A program made the position numbers and the translations under genes. Under the pieces are notes generated by a model, which was given only the letters and a program-made list of their open reading frames with translations, searched no databases and was not told the origin of the DNA. Shown here piece by piece: positions 1 to 5,278 of a DNA stretch of 5,925 bases (positions within the stretch are counted from its first letter, which is position 1; each line of letters starts with the position of its first letter). Source of the DNA: Actinomycetota bacterium. GTDB taxonomy: Bacteria > Actinomycetota > Actinomycetes > Streptosporangiales > Streptosporangiaceae. The stretch is from positions 3,088 to 9,012 of the forward strand of contig DPMS01000273.1 in assembly GCA_003541285.1 (NCBI GenBank). Reading direction: 5' to 3'.

Positions 1-204
1 CAGCAGGACCGGGATGCCGGCATCGTCGAAGACCCGCGCGGTGAGCGCGTCGTAGGCGGTGAGCATGGGCCACTTCTCACCGCGTGCCTTAGCGGCGGCC
101 AGATCACGGACGGTGACACGCCGGCTGGCGCTACCACCGTAGAGGGGTTCTGCGGTCCGCTTGCTGGTCGCGGCCGCGCCTGAATCGCTGGGCTGAGCGG
201 TCAT
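1..204 (-). CDS. panB: 3-methyl-2-oxobutanoate hydroxymethyltransferase PanB, N-terminal part (runs off the left edge)
   Basis: This is the first 68 codons of PanB (ketopantoate hydroxymethyltransferase), the cytoplasmic enzyme that adds a hydroxymethyl group from 5,10-methylene-tetrahydrofolate to 2-oxoisovalerate, the first committed step of pantothenate and coenzyme A synthesis. The visible part has a variable Ser/Ala/Thr-rich lead, then LYGG and RRVTVRDLAAAKARGEKW, followed by PMLTAYDALTARVFDDAGIPVLL. The KxxGEKxxMLTAYD..A...DEAG pattern marks the first strand and helix of the PanB barrel, and this lead-in is typical of actinomycete PanB. The start is the ATG at 202-204, preceded on the minus strand by GGAGGA (211-216) with a 6-nt spacer. 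The catalytic and metal-binding residues lie beyond the window, so intactness cannot be judged. It is divergent from the exporter operon. The family call rests on recalled motif similarity. Confidence 0.93.
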   Translation of the reverse strand, partial: MTAQPSDSGAAATSKRTAEPLYGGSASRRVTVRDLAAAKARGEKWPMLTAYDALTARVFDDAGIPVLL

Positions 205-255
205 CTGGGTTCCTCCACGTCTCGTGGCGCCGCAGTGGCGTCCCCGGACGTCTAG

Positions 256-285
256 ATCATCGCACGCGAGCGGCTTGGGCGACAG
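256..285 (-). promoter_or_regulatory. possible panB promoter (weak)
   Basis: Read on the minus strand, a GATGAT hexamer (256-261) matches the -10 consensus at 4 of 6 positions, and a CTGTCG hexamer (280-285) lies 18 nt upstream as a poor -35. Initiation would fall about 45 nt before the panB start codon, a reasonable leader length. The match is weak and could be chance. Confidence 0.25.
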
Positions 286-314
286 TGCCGCACGTCCCCG
301 GCGGGAATGTTTTG

Positions 315-337
315 CGATACGGGGCGGTTCCGTATCG
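315..337. promoter_or_regulatory. inverted repeat, candidate TetR operator of the exporter operon
   Basis: A perfect 8-bp inverted repeat, CGATACGG (315-322) and CCGTATCG (330-337), is separated by 7 nt. It lies about 90 nt upstream of the exporter start. A further direct copy of the core GATACGG occurs at 374-380. TetR-family dimers commonly bind palindromes of about this size near the promoter of the operon that encodes them, so the TetR protein at 2051-2671 is the obvious candidate ligand. Two weak promoter readings exist nearby: TTTTGC (310-315) and TATCGA (333-338) with a 17-nt spacer, which would place the repeat inside the promoter, or a CATAAC -10-like hexamer (382-387) without a visible -35. 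The assignment to this regulator is inference. Confidence 0.55.
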
Positions 338-380
338 ATGGCATCCCGGGGCGGCCCACCGGCCGTCCCGGGAGATACGG
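330..380 (+). promoter_or_regulatory. strong GC stem-loop upstream of the exporter, possible leader structure
   Basis: Positions 344-356 and 361-373 pair as 13 base pairs, including one G-U, around the 4-nt loop CACC (357-360). Directly outside it, CCGTATC (330-336) can pair with GATACGG (374-380), leaving a 7-nt bulge on the left side (337-343). The same CCGTATC can instead pair with GATACGG at 316-322, so two folds exclude each other. No T-run follows, so it is not a classical intrinsic terminator. If transcription begins upstream of it, it lies in the exporter mRNA leader. If transcription begins downstream, it acts only as DNA. Confidence 0.45.
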
Positions 381-429
381 GCATAACGCCGGAAGTGGCG
401 CTGACCATCCCTGTGACCCGAAGGACATC

Positions 430-2046
430 ATGCGATCGCGCAGTGCTTTCCCCCAGACCGGTCTCGCCGGGACCGCGGACACGGTCCACCGCCGGCGGTG
501 GGTCATCCTCGCCGTCCTCATCACCAGCCTGATGGCCATCGTGCTGGACAACACAGTCCTGAACGTGGCGCTCAAGACCATCGCCTCACCCACCGCCGGG
601 CTCGGCGCGAGCCAGAGCCAGCTGGAATGGGGGATCAACTCCTACACCCTGGTATTCGCCGGGCTGCTGTTCACCTTCGGTGTGATCGGCGACCGCATCG
701 GCCGCAGGCGGATGCTGATCGCGGGGCTGGCGGCCTTCGGCTTGTTCTCACTCCTGACCGCCTACGCCCACAGCCCGGATCAGCTCATCTGGGCGCGGGC
801 GGCGATGGGCCTGGGAGCCGCGGCGGTGATGCCGCAGACGCTCTCCATCATCACGAACGTGTTCGACCCGGGCGAGCGGGCCCGCGCCATCGGCATCTGG
901 GCCATGGCGGTGGGCATCGGGGTGGCGATCGGCCCCATCGTGGGCGGTCTGCTGCTGGCCCACTTCTGGTGGGGCTCGGTATTCCTGATCAACGTGCCGT
1001 TCACCGCCGCCGGGGCGGCCGCGGTCAGGCTGCTCGTGCCCGAGTCGAAGAACCCGGACCCGGGCCGGATCGACTACGTCGGCGTGCTGGCCTCCATCGC
1101 CGGCCTGGTACTGCTCGTCTACGGGATCATCCAGGGCGGTGACAAGGGCTCCTGGGTGCACCCCGATGTGCTCGGCCCGGCGGCCGGCGGGCTGGCCGTG
1201 CTCGCCTTCTTCGCCTGGTACGAGAGCAGGCACAAGCACCCGTCGCTGGATGTGCGGCTGTTCCGCGATCCCCGGCTGTCATCGGCGGTTGGCGCGCTGG
1301 CGCTGGTGTTCTTCGGCATGATGGGCGCCCTCTTCTTCCTCAGCTTCTATTTGCAGAGCGTGCGCGGCTACAGCGCACTTCAGGCTGGGCTACTGTCGCT
1401 GCCGTTCGCGGCCGGCCAGTTGCTGCTGGCGCCGCGCAGCGCCGCCCTGGTCAGCCGGTTCGGCGCCAAGACGGTGGCGGCCACGGGCCTGCTGGTGATC
1501 ACGGGGGCGCTGGTCGGCTATCAGATGCTCGGCGTCAGCACCCCGATCTGGGTGCTCGGCGTGCTCTTCTTCGTCCAGGGTGCCGGGATGGGCAGCGTCA
1601 TGCCGCCCGCCACGGACGCGGTCATGTCGGTGGTGCCCAGGGAGAAGGCCGGCGGCGGCTCCGCGCTGACCAACACCGCCCGCCAGGTCTCCGGCGCGCT
1701 CGGGGTCGCCATCCTCGGCTCGATCCTGGCCCAGGCCTACCGCGGGCAGCTGAGCCCGCACCTGACCGCGCTGCCCGCCCAGGCCAGGGGGCCGGCGACC
1801 GCGTCGATCGCGGCCACCCAGACGGTGGCGGCCCGGCTCGGCCCGGCCGGGCGGAACCTGGCCGGTTTCGCCGACTCCGCGTTCGTGCACGCCATGCACA
1901 TCACCACCCTCATCTCAGCGGCGATCACCCTGCTCGGTGTGCTGGTCGTGCTGATCTGGATGCCCGGCCGCAGCCGCCCGGGCAGCCCGGCCGGGGAGGC
2001 GAGGCCAGCTGCCCCGGTGATGGCGGGCGCGCAAGTGGAGGGATAG
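430..2046 (+). CDS. MFS multidrug exporter, DHA2 family (14 TM)
   Basis: This 538-residue inner-membrane proton-antiport drug exporter belongs to the DHA2 (EmrB/QacA-like) branch of the major facilitator superfamily. TM1 carries LDNTVLNVAL (residues 39-48, with D40 in the membrane), the DHA2 signature. Motif A, GDRIGRRR (87-94), sits between TM2 and TM3. A GLGAAAVMPQTL stretch (127-138) follows, then antiporter motif C, GVAIGPIVGG (164-173). Hydrophobic segments continue to about residue 511, consistent with 14 TMs, and a Pro/Ala/Gly-rich cytoplasmic tail of about 27 residues ends the protein. Length is normal for the family. I chose ATG 430 because GAAGGA (420-425) precedes it by 4 nt and the basic VHRRRWVI lead-in follows. 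The ATG at 307 would add 41 residues of non-membrane sequence encoded by the palindromic control region, and lacks a good ribosome binding site. The substrate cannot be read from sequence. It is cotranscribed with the TetR gene. Confidence 0.93.
   Translation: MRSRSAFPQTGLAGTADTVHRRRWVILAVLITSLMAIVLDNTVLNVALKTIASPTAGLGASQSQLEWGINSYTLVFAGLLFTFGVIGDRIGRRRMLIAGLAAFGLFSLLTAYAHSPDQLIWARAAMGLGAAAVMPQTLSIITNVFDPGERARAIGIWAMAVGIGVAIGPIVGGLLLAHFWWGSVFLINVPFTAAGAAAVRLLVPESKNPDPGRIDYVGVLASIAGLVLLVYGIIQGGDKGSWVHPDVLGPAAGGLAVLAFFAWYESRHKHPSLDVRLFRDPRLSSAVGALALVFFGMMGALFFLSFYLQSVRGYSALQAGLLSLPFAAGQLLLAPRSAALVSRFGAKTVAATGLLVITGALVGYQMLGVSTPIWVLGVLFFVQGAGMGSVMPPATDAVMSVVPREKAGGGSALTNTARQVSGALGVAILGSILAQAYRGQLSPHLTALPAQARGPATASIAATQTVAARLGPAGRNLAGFADSAFVHAMHITTLISAAITLLGVLVVLIWMPGRSRPGSPAGEARPAAPVMAGAQVEG
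2037..2043 (+). promoter_or_regulatory. ribosome binding site of the TetR gene inside the exporter's end
   Basis: GGAGGGA lies within the last codons of the exporter, 7 nt before the regulator's ATG. With only 4 nt between the stop and the next start, translation of the two genes is probably coupled. Confidence 0.75.
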
Positions 2047-2050
2047 GCAG

Positions 2051-2671
2051 ATGCACCCCGCCGAGGTGACTACCGGCGCGCCCGGGGCGGCGGCCACCCG
2101 CCGCCCAGGGCGGCCCCGCAGCGAACGGGCCGACCAGGCCATCATCGAGGCGGCACTGAGCCTGTTCGCCGAATCGGGCCCGGAGGGCCTGTGCATTGAG
2201 CGGGTCGCGGCCAGGGCGGGCGTGGGCAAGGCCACCATCTACCGGCGCTGGCCGGGCAAGGAAGACCTGCTGCTGGATGCGATCGCGGCGCTGAAGGCGC
2301 CACTGCCGGAGCCGGGCGGCCATTCGGTCCGGGACGACCTGGTCGCCCTGCTCGACGCGATGTGCCAGGAAACCGCCGACCCGCGCCGCGCGCGGGAGTT
2401 CGCGCTGCTGCTGGGGGAGGGGGCCAAGTACCCGCGGCTGATGGCCCGTTATGTGGAAACGGTGGTCGAGCCGCGCCGCGAGGTGGTCCGGGGGGTCCTG
2501 CGCCGGGGTGTGGCCAGCGGGGAGCTCAGGCCGGATCTGGACGTCGAGGCGGCGCTGTTCATGCTGATCGGGGCCGTGCTGGTCCGCGGCAGATACGAAC
2601 AGCAGGCCATCCCGCCGGGATACCCGGAGCAGGTCGTGGATGAGCTGCTGCAGGGGCTCGCCGCCCGCTGA
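2051..2671 (+). CDS. TetR/AcrR-family transcriptional regulator
   Basis: This 206-residue one-component repressor is likely to control the exporter operon in which it lies. After a short disordered lead, the basic RRPGRPRSERAD (17-28) precedes the TetR DNA-binding domain (about 25-75). Helix 1 is AIIEAALSLFAESG, and the helix-turn-helix is IERVAARAGVGKATIYRRW (49-67), with the family hallmark ATIYRRWPGKEDLL. The C-terminal part (about 80-206) is an all-helical ligand and dimerisation domain of the type often seen in actinomycete 'RPGRPRS' regulators. It varies too much to predict the ligand. The start at ATG 2051 is supported by GGAGGGA and fits 4 nt behind the exporter stop. Autoregulation through the repeat at 315-337 is inferred from family habit and gene order. 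The stop codon lies inside a long stem-loop. Confidence 0.93.
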   Translation: MHPAEVTTGAPGAAATRRPGRPRSERADQAIIEAALSLFAESGPEGLCIERVAARAGVGKATIYRRWPGKEDLLLDAIAALKAPLPEPGGHSVRDDLVALLDAMCQETADPRRAREFALLLGEGAKYPRLMARYVETVVEPRREVVRGVLRRGVASGELRPDLDVEAALFMLIGAVLVRGRYEQQAIPPGYPEQVVDELLQGLAAR

Positions 2672-2704
2672 GCCGGCCTGCTGGCCAGCGGCCGGGTCAG
2701 CGGG
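2664..2704 (+). terminator. terminator-like stem-loop at the end of the exporter-TetR operon
   Basis: Positions 2664-2671 pair with 2697-2704 (8 bp), 2673-2678 with 2690-2695 (6 bp) and 2680-2682 with 2687-2689 (3 bp). The loop is GGCC (2683-2686), interrupted only by a G/G mismatch (2672/2696) and a bulged T (2679). The regulator's TGA stop (2669-2671) is inside the left arm. No T-run follows, which is common for actinobacterial termination or mRNA-end structures. It may terminate, or it may protect the 3' end. Confidence 0.65.
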
Positions 2705-2771
2705 ACATGCCGGGTGCCTGACCGGCTGGGCGGGGTATATCGCACCAGAGCGAACCCGGGGGGGGTAAGCG
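2705..2771 (+). promoter_or_regulatory. short control region of the flavodoxin gene
   Basis: Between the operon's stem-loop and the flavodoxin start there is a TATATC hexamer (2736-2741) that could be a -10, with no convincing -35 at the right distance. A run of eight G (2758-2765), 6 nt before the ATG, is the only G-rich stretch that could serve as a ribosome binding site. Independent transcription is likely because of the preceding stem-loop, but the promoter is not secure. Confidence 0.3.
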
Positions 2772-3314
2772 ATGGTCGTGCTGGTGGCGCACGCGAGTGA
2801 ACACGGTTCCACCAGGGAGATAGCCGAGCGGATAGCTGCCCGGCTCGGTGAGCAGGGAGTGGCCGCGCAGGCTCACCCGGTAGCAGACGTGCCGGTGCTG
2901 ACCGGTTACGACGCGTTCGTGATCGGCAGCGCCATCCACGGCGGTGACTGGCTGCCCGCGGGCGGGGCGTTCCTCAGCAGCAACCGGGCCACGCTCGCCA
3001 GGCACCCGGTATGGCTGTTCAGCGTCTCCACGATCGGCGAGCAGAGCAGCGCGTTCCCGCCCCGGGTAGCCCGGTGGATGCGGAACATGATGAAGGTCCC
3101 GCGCGCGGTCACCGCGGTCGAGGACGAGGTCGGCCCGCAGGATCACCACGCTTTCGCGGGCGTCATCCTGCCTGGTCACTGGGGTTTCAGTGGCCGGGTC
3201 TTCCTGCGCGCCTTCGGCGGCCGGTTCGGTGATCACCGCAACTGGCAGGAGATCGACGCCTGGGCCATGAGCATCGCCGGCAAGCTCCGGTCCTCGCAGC
3301 TCGGCTCCGGGTAA
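2772..3314 (+). CDS. flavodoxin-domain protein, HemG-like
   Basis: This 180-residue cytoplasmic FMN-binding protein has the flavodoxin fold and resembles the group that includes menaquinone-dependent protoporphyrinogen IX dehydrogenase HemG. Strand 1, VVLVAHASEHGSTREIAERIA (2-22), carries the FMN phosphate loop. The second flavin loop is DAFVIGSAIHGGDWLP (47-62). WLFSVSTIGEQ (81-91) gives a middle strand, and FAGVILP (128-134) and the C-terminal GDHRNWQEIDAWA (153-165) match the pattern of HemG-type proteins. Length is close to that of E. coli HemG. The start is ATG 2772, right where the first strand must begin. No haem-synthesis gene is visible nearby, so a HemG reaction is only one possibility. 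Many actinomycete flavodoxin-domain proteins of this type have no assigned substrate. The family call is firm and the exact reaction is open. Confidence 0.85.
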   Translation: MVVLVAHASEHGSTREIAERIAARLGEQGVAAQAHPVADVPVLTGYDAFVIGSAIHGGDWLPAGGAFLSSNRATLARHPVWLFSVSTIGEQSSAFPPRVARWMRNMMKVPRAVTAVEDEVGPQDHHAFAGVILPGHWGFSGRVFLRAFGGRFGDHRNWQEIDAWAMSIAGKLRSSQLGSG

Positions 3315-3328
3315 GGCGCGCGCGCCCG

Positions 3329-3345
3329 CGCCCGGCCGCCGGGCG
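3329..3345 (+). terminator. GC-rich hairpin after the flavodoxin gene
   Basis: CGCCCGGC (3329-3336) and GCCGGGCG (3338-3345) form a near-contiguous palindrome 15 nt after the stop codon. Allowing for a minimal loop gives 6-7 G-C pairs. No T-run follows. In such GC-rich DNA a hairpin of this size can occur by chance, so terminator function is tentative. Confidence 0.35.
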
Positions 3346-3423
3346 GTCAGCTGTCTGAGGGTGGTGGCAGGATCGGGCCATGACTTCCCCGCCCGGCCCG
3401 GCCCTGGGACGCAGGTGTCCCTG

Positions 3424-4482
3424 ATGACGCAGGTGCAGCTGCCCCTGGCCGCGCAACGTCTGCGGGCACAGCTGCTCACGGGGCCGCCTGCGAGCAGCGT
3501 CGCCGGGGTCACCGGGCGGCTGCTCGCCGTGCAGGCGCAAGATCCGCGGGGGGCCCGGCTGGCCATCCGGGCACGTTCGGCCGGCCTGCTGGCGGCGGAC
3601 GTGGACCGGGCACTCACAGCCGAACGATCGCACGTGGTCAGCTGGCTCAACCGGGGCACCCTGCACCTGGTGGCGGCGGAGGACTACTGGTGGGTGCATC
3701 AGCTGACCACCCCGCAGCTGCTCACCGGGAACACACGGCGGCTCGCCCAGGAGGGCGTTCCGCCCGGGGACGCCGAACGCGGCGTCGGGGTGATTCACCG
3801 CTGCCTGGCCGACGGGCCGCTCACCAGAGCCCAGCTCACCGCCCGGGTGGCCGCCGCGGGTGTCCGCACGCAGGGGCAGGCCATGGTTCACCTGCTGGCG
3901 CTTGCCACCTGGCGGGGGCTGATCGTGCGCGGCCCGATGCACGGCCAGGAGCAGGCGTTCGTCCTGGTCAGTGACTGGCTGGGCGCGCCGCCACCGCCGC
4001 TGGAGCGGGAGGTGGCGCTGGGCCTGCTGGCGCGCCGCTACCTGGCCGGGCACGGCCCGGCTGACGACCGGGACCTGGCGAAATGGGCCGGGCTGGCGCT
4101 GCGCGACGCCCGGCAGGGGCTGGCAGCGATCAGCCGGGACCTCGCCGACCGCGACGACGGCCTGGCCAGCCTCGCCGGCCAGGACCGGGCACACCCGGTG
4201 CCGGTGCTGCGCCTGCTGGGCGCCTTCGACCCGTTGCTGCTCGGGTGGGCTTCCCGTGACCTGTTCCTGGCACCGGGCGGCCCCATCATCACCGCGAACG
4301 GCCTGTTCCGCCCGTTCGCGCTGGTCCGTGGCCAGGCAACCGCGATCTGGGGCATCACGCGCGGCAAGGTCATGCTGGCGGAGACCGGGCCGCTCAGCGA
4401 GCCGGAACGGGCAGCCCTCGCGGCCGAGGCAGCGGACATCGAGCGTTTCCTGGCCAGCGTCCCGCCTACCGCGCCGTCCTGA
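3424..4482 (+). CDS. winged-helix HTH_42 protein, AlkZ-like DNA glycosylase candidate
   Basis: This 352-residue protein belongs to the HTH_42 (YcaQ/AlkZ) superfamily of winged-helix DNA glycosylases. Streptomyces AlkZ excises azinomycin-type crosslinked and alkylated purines, and E. coli YcaQ is related. In the sequence, GRLLAVQAQDPRGARLAIRAR (31-51) holds the QxQ pair Q37 and Q39, the catalytic-motif form recalled for AlkZ-like members, where YcaQ-like ones have QxD. Next come SWLNRGTLHLVAAEDYWWVHQL (73-94), a winged-helix stretch near ADGPLTRAQLTARVAAAG (129-146), and the conserved core LLGAFDPLLLGWASRDLFL (264-282) with NGLFRPFALVRGQATAIW (292-309). Length fits the family. I chose ATG 3424 because AGGTG (3413-3417) lies 6 nt upstream and because it puts the two glutamines at residues 37 and 39, as I recall for AlkZ. 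An in-frame GTG at 3361 would add 21 residues with no family character. The true substrate is unknown. Confidence 0.85.
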   Translation: MTQVQLPLAAQRLRAQLLTGPPASSVAGVTGRLLAVQAQDPRGARLAIRARSAGLLAADVDRALTAERSHVVSWLNRGTLHLVAAEDYWWVHQLTTPQLLTGNTRRLAQEGVPPGDAERGVGVIHRCLADGPLTRAQLTARVAAAGVRTQGQAMVHLLALATWRGLIVRGPMHGQEQAFVLVSDWLGAPPPPLEREVALGLLARRYLAGHGPADDRDLAKWAGLALRDARQGLAAISRDLADRDDGLASLAGQDRAHPVPVLRLLGAFDPLLLGWASRDLFLAPGGPIITANGLFRPFALVRGQATAIWGITRGKVMLAETGPLSEPERAALAAEAADIERFLASVPPTAPS

Positions 4483-4498
4483 CCCGCCGCTGCGGTCA
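4480..4498. terminator. small hairpin shared by two convergent stop codons
   Basis: TGACC (4480-4484) and GGTCA (4494-4498) are inverted repeats in which the TGA and TCA are the stop codons of the two convergent genes. Two inner G-C pairs (4486-4487 with 4492-4493) give about 7 bp with one bulge and a CGCT loop. The TGA/TCA part is expected by chance wherever two TGA stops converge, so only the extra pairs are informative. It could act as a weak bidirectional terminator. Confidence 0.25.
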
Positions 4499-5254
4499 CC
4501 CGGGCAGGCCGGTGCGCGAGCAGCGGGTCACGTAGGGCAGCCCGATCTGCTCCTTACCGGCCAGCGCGGGATGGGTGGCGAGCAGGTGGCGGACCGCATC
4601 CAGCACCGCGGCGCGGCCGGTGGCGGGCATCGTGATGACGTAGCTGCGGGACGCGACCATGTCGAGCAGCGCGTCCGGGGCCAGGTGGTGAACCCACTCC
4701 ACGTCGAAGCGCTCCACCGGGCCGAACGGCGGGCCGACCTGCGGTGCCCCGCTCATCGTGTCGCTGCTGGCATGATGGCCCTCCGCGCTGCGCATGATCG
4801 TGCCCAGGCGTGCTACCCAGTCCTCCCGCTCGTCGCGGATATTCCACAGCAGGCCGAGCCGCCCGCCTGGCCGCAGCACCCTGGCCACCTCGGGCACCGC
4901 CTGCCGCAGATCCACCCAGTGCCAGGCCTGGGCGACCAGCACCGCGTCGACGCTGCGGCCGGCCAGGGGGATCTGCTCGGCCGTGCCGGCCAGCACGGCA
5001 GCACCGGGCACGGCCCGCCGCAACTGATCACGCATGCCGGCCGAGGGCTCGACGGCGGTCACTTCCAGGCCGCGGTCGCACAACTGGCGGGTCAGCTTGC
5101 CGGTCCCGGCACCAAGGTCCAGGACGTGCGCCGCGCCTGCGGGGAGAAGCCAGTCGGTCGCCTGGGCCGGATACGGTGGCCGTCCACGCTCGTACTCAGC
5201 TGCGGCGGCCCCGAACGAGGCGGCCTGCTCCTGCCGTTGGCTGCCGGGGGTCAT
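4496..5254 (-). CDS. class I SAM-dependent methyltransferase (Methyltransf_11 type)
   Basis: This 252-residue cytoplasmic enzyme transfers a methyl group from S-adenosylmethionine to an unidentified, probably small-molecule, acceptor. The lead ASFGAAAAEYERGRPPYP (12-29) is typical of a UbiE/TAM-like actinomycete group. Motif I is VLDLGAGTGKLTRQL (44-58). The acidic residue ending strand 2 is E69 in VTAVEPS, which binds the ribose hydroxyls. The motif preceding strand 4 is SVDAVLVAQAWHWVD (101-115), and VLRPGGRLGLLW (126-137) closes the Rossmann core. The rest, about 140-252, is the variable acceptor-side region. The start is ATG 5254. A GGGGA stretch (5257-5261) lies unusually close to it. 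The gene follows the lipoprotein gene by 24 nt on the same strand, so the two are probably cotranscribed. It converges with the AlkZ-like gene. Nothing in the sequence identifies the acceptor. Confidence 0.88.
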   Translation of the reverse strand: MTPGSQRQEQAASFGAAAAEYERGRPPYPAQATDWLLPAGAAHVLDLGAGTGKLTRQLCDRGLEVTAVEPSAGMRDQLRRAVPGAAVLAGTAEQIPLAGRSVDAVLVAQAWHWVDLRQAVPEVARVLRPGGRLGLLWNIRDEREDWVARLGTIMRSAEGHHASSDTMSGAPQVGPPFGPVERFDVEWVHHLAPDALLDMVASRSYVITMPATGRAAVLDAVRHLLATHPALAGKEQIGLPYVTRCSRTGLPG

Positions 5255-5275
5255 GTTCCCCAGTCTGGCAGGAAC
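5255..5275 (-). promoter_or_regulatory. hairpin covering the methyltransferase ribosome binding site
   Basis: On the minus strand, GTTCC and GGAAC (plus positions 271-275 and 255-259 of the 5000s) pair around an inner CC/GG with loop AGACT, giving about 7 bp with a 2-nt bulge. The right arm contains the only G-rich stretch that could serve as the ribosome binding site and ends directly at the ATG. The fold could lower translation unless ribosomes from the upstream lipoprotein gene open it. It is short, so this is tentative. Confidence 0.3.
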
Positions 5276-5278
5276 TGC

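Noticed and set aside
239..301. Two direct copies of CGTCCCCGG (239-247 and 293-301) flanking the putative panB promoter
   Set aside because: Nine-base GC-rich repeats are expected by chance at this composition. Nothing else marks them as attachment sites or operators.
2758..2765. Run of eight G before the flavodoxin gene as a possible phase-variable tract
   Set aside because: It lies upstream of the start codon and not within the coding sequence. It can be explained as a ribosome binding region or a sequencing-prone homopolymer, and there is no sign of phase variation.
1925..2812. Minus-strand open frame of 295 codons
   Set aside because: It is antisense to the TetR gene and the exporter's end, with a Gln/Arg/Pro-rich composition and no motif. 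The sense genes are certain.
3361..3423. In-frame GTG start that would lengthen the AlkZ-like protein by 21 residues
   Set aside because: The extra residues show no family character. The ATG at 3424 has a better spaced ribosome binding site and gives the expected positions of the QxQ motif.
2697..4194. Long minus-strand open frames (2697-3659 and 3187-4194)
   Set aside because: They lie antisense to the flavodoxin and AlkZ-like genes, both of which have clear family motifs. Their translations are low-complexity and show no recognisable domain.
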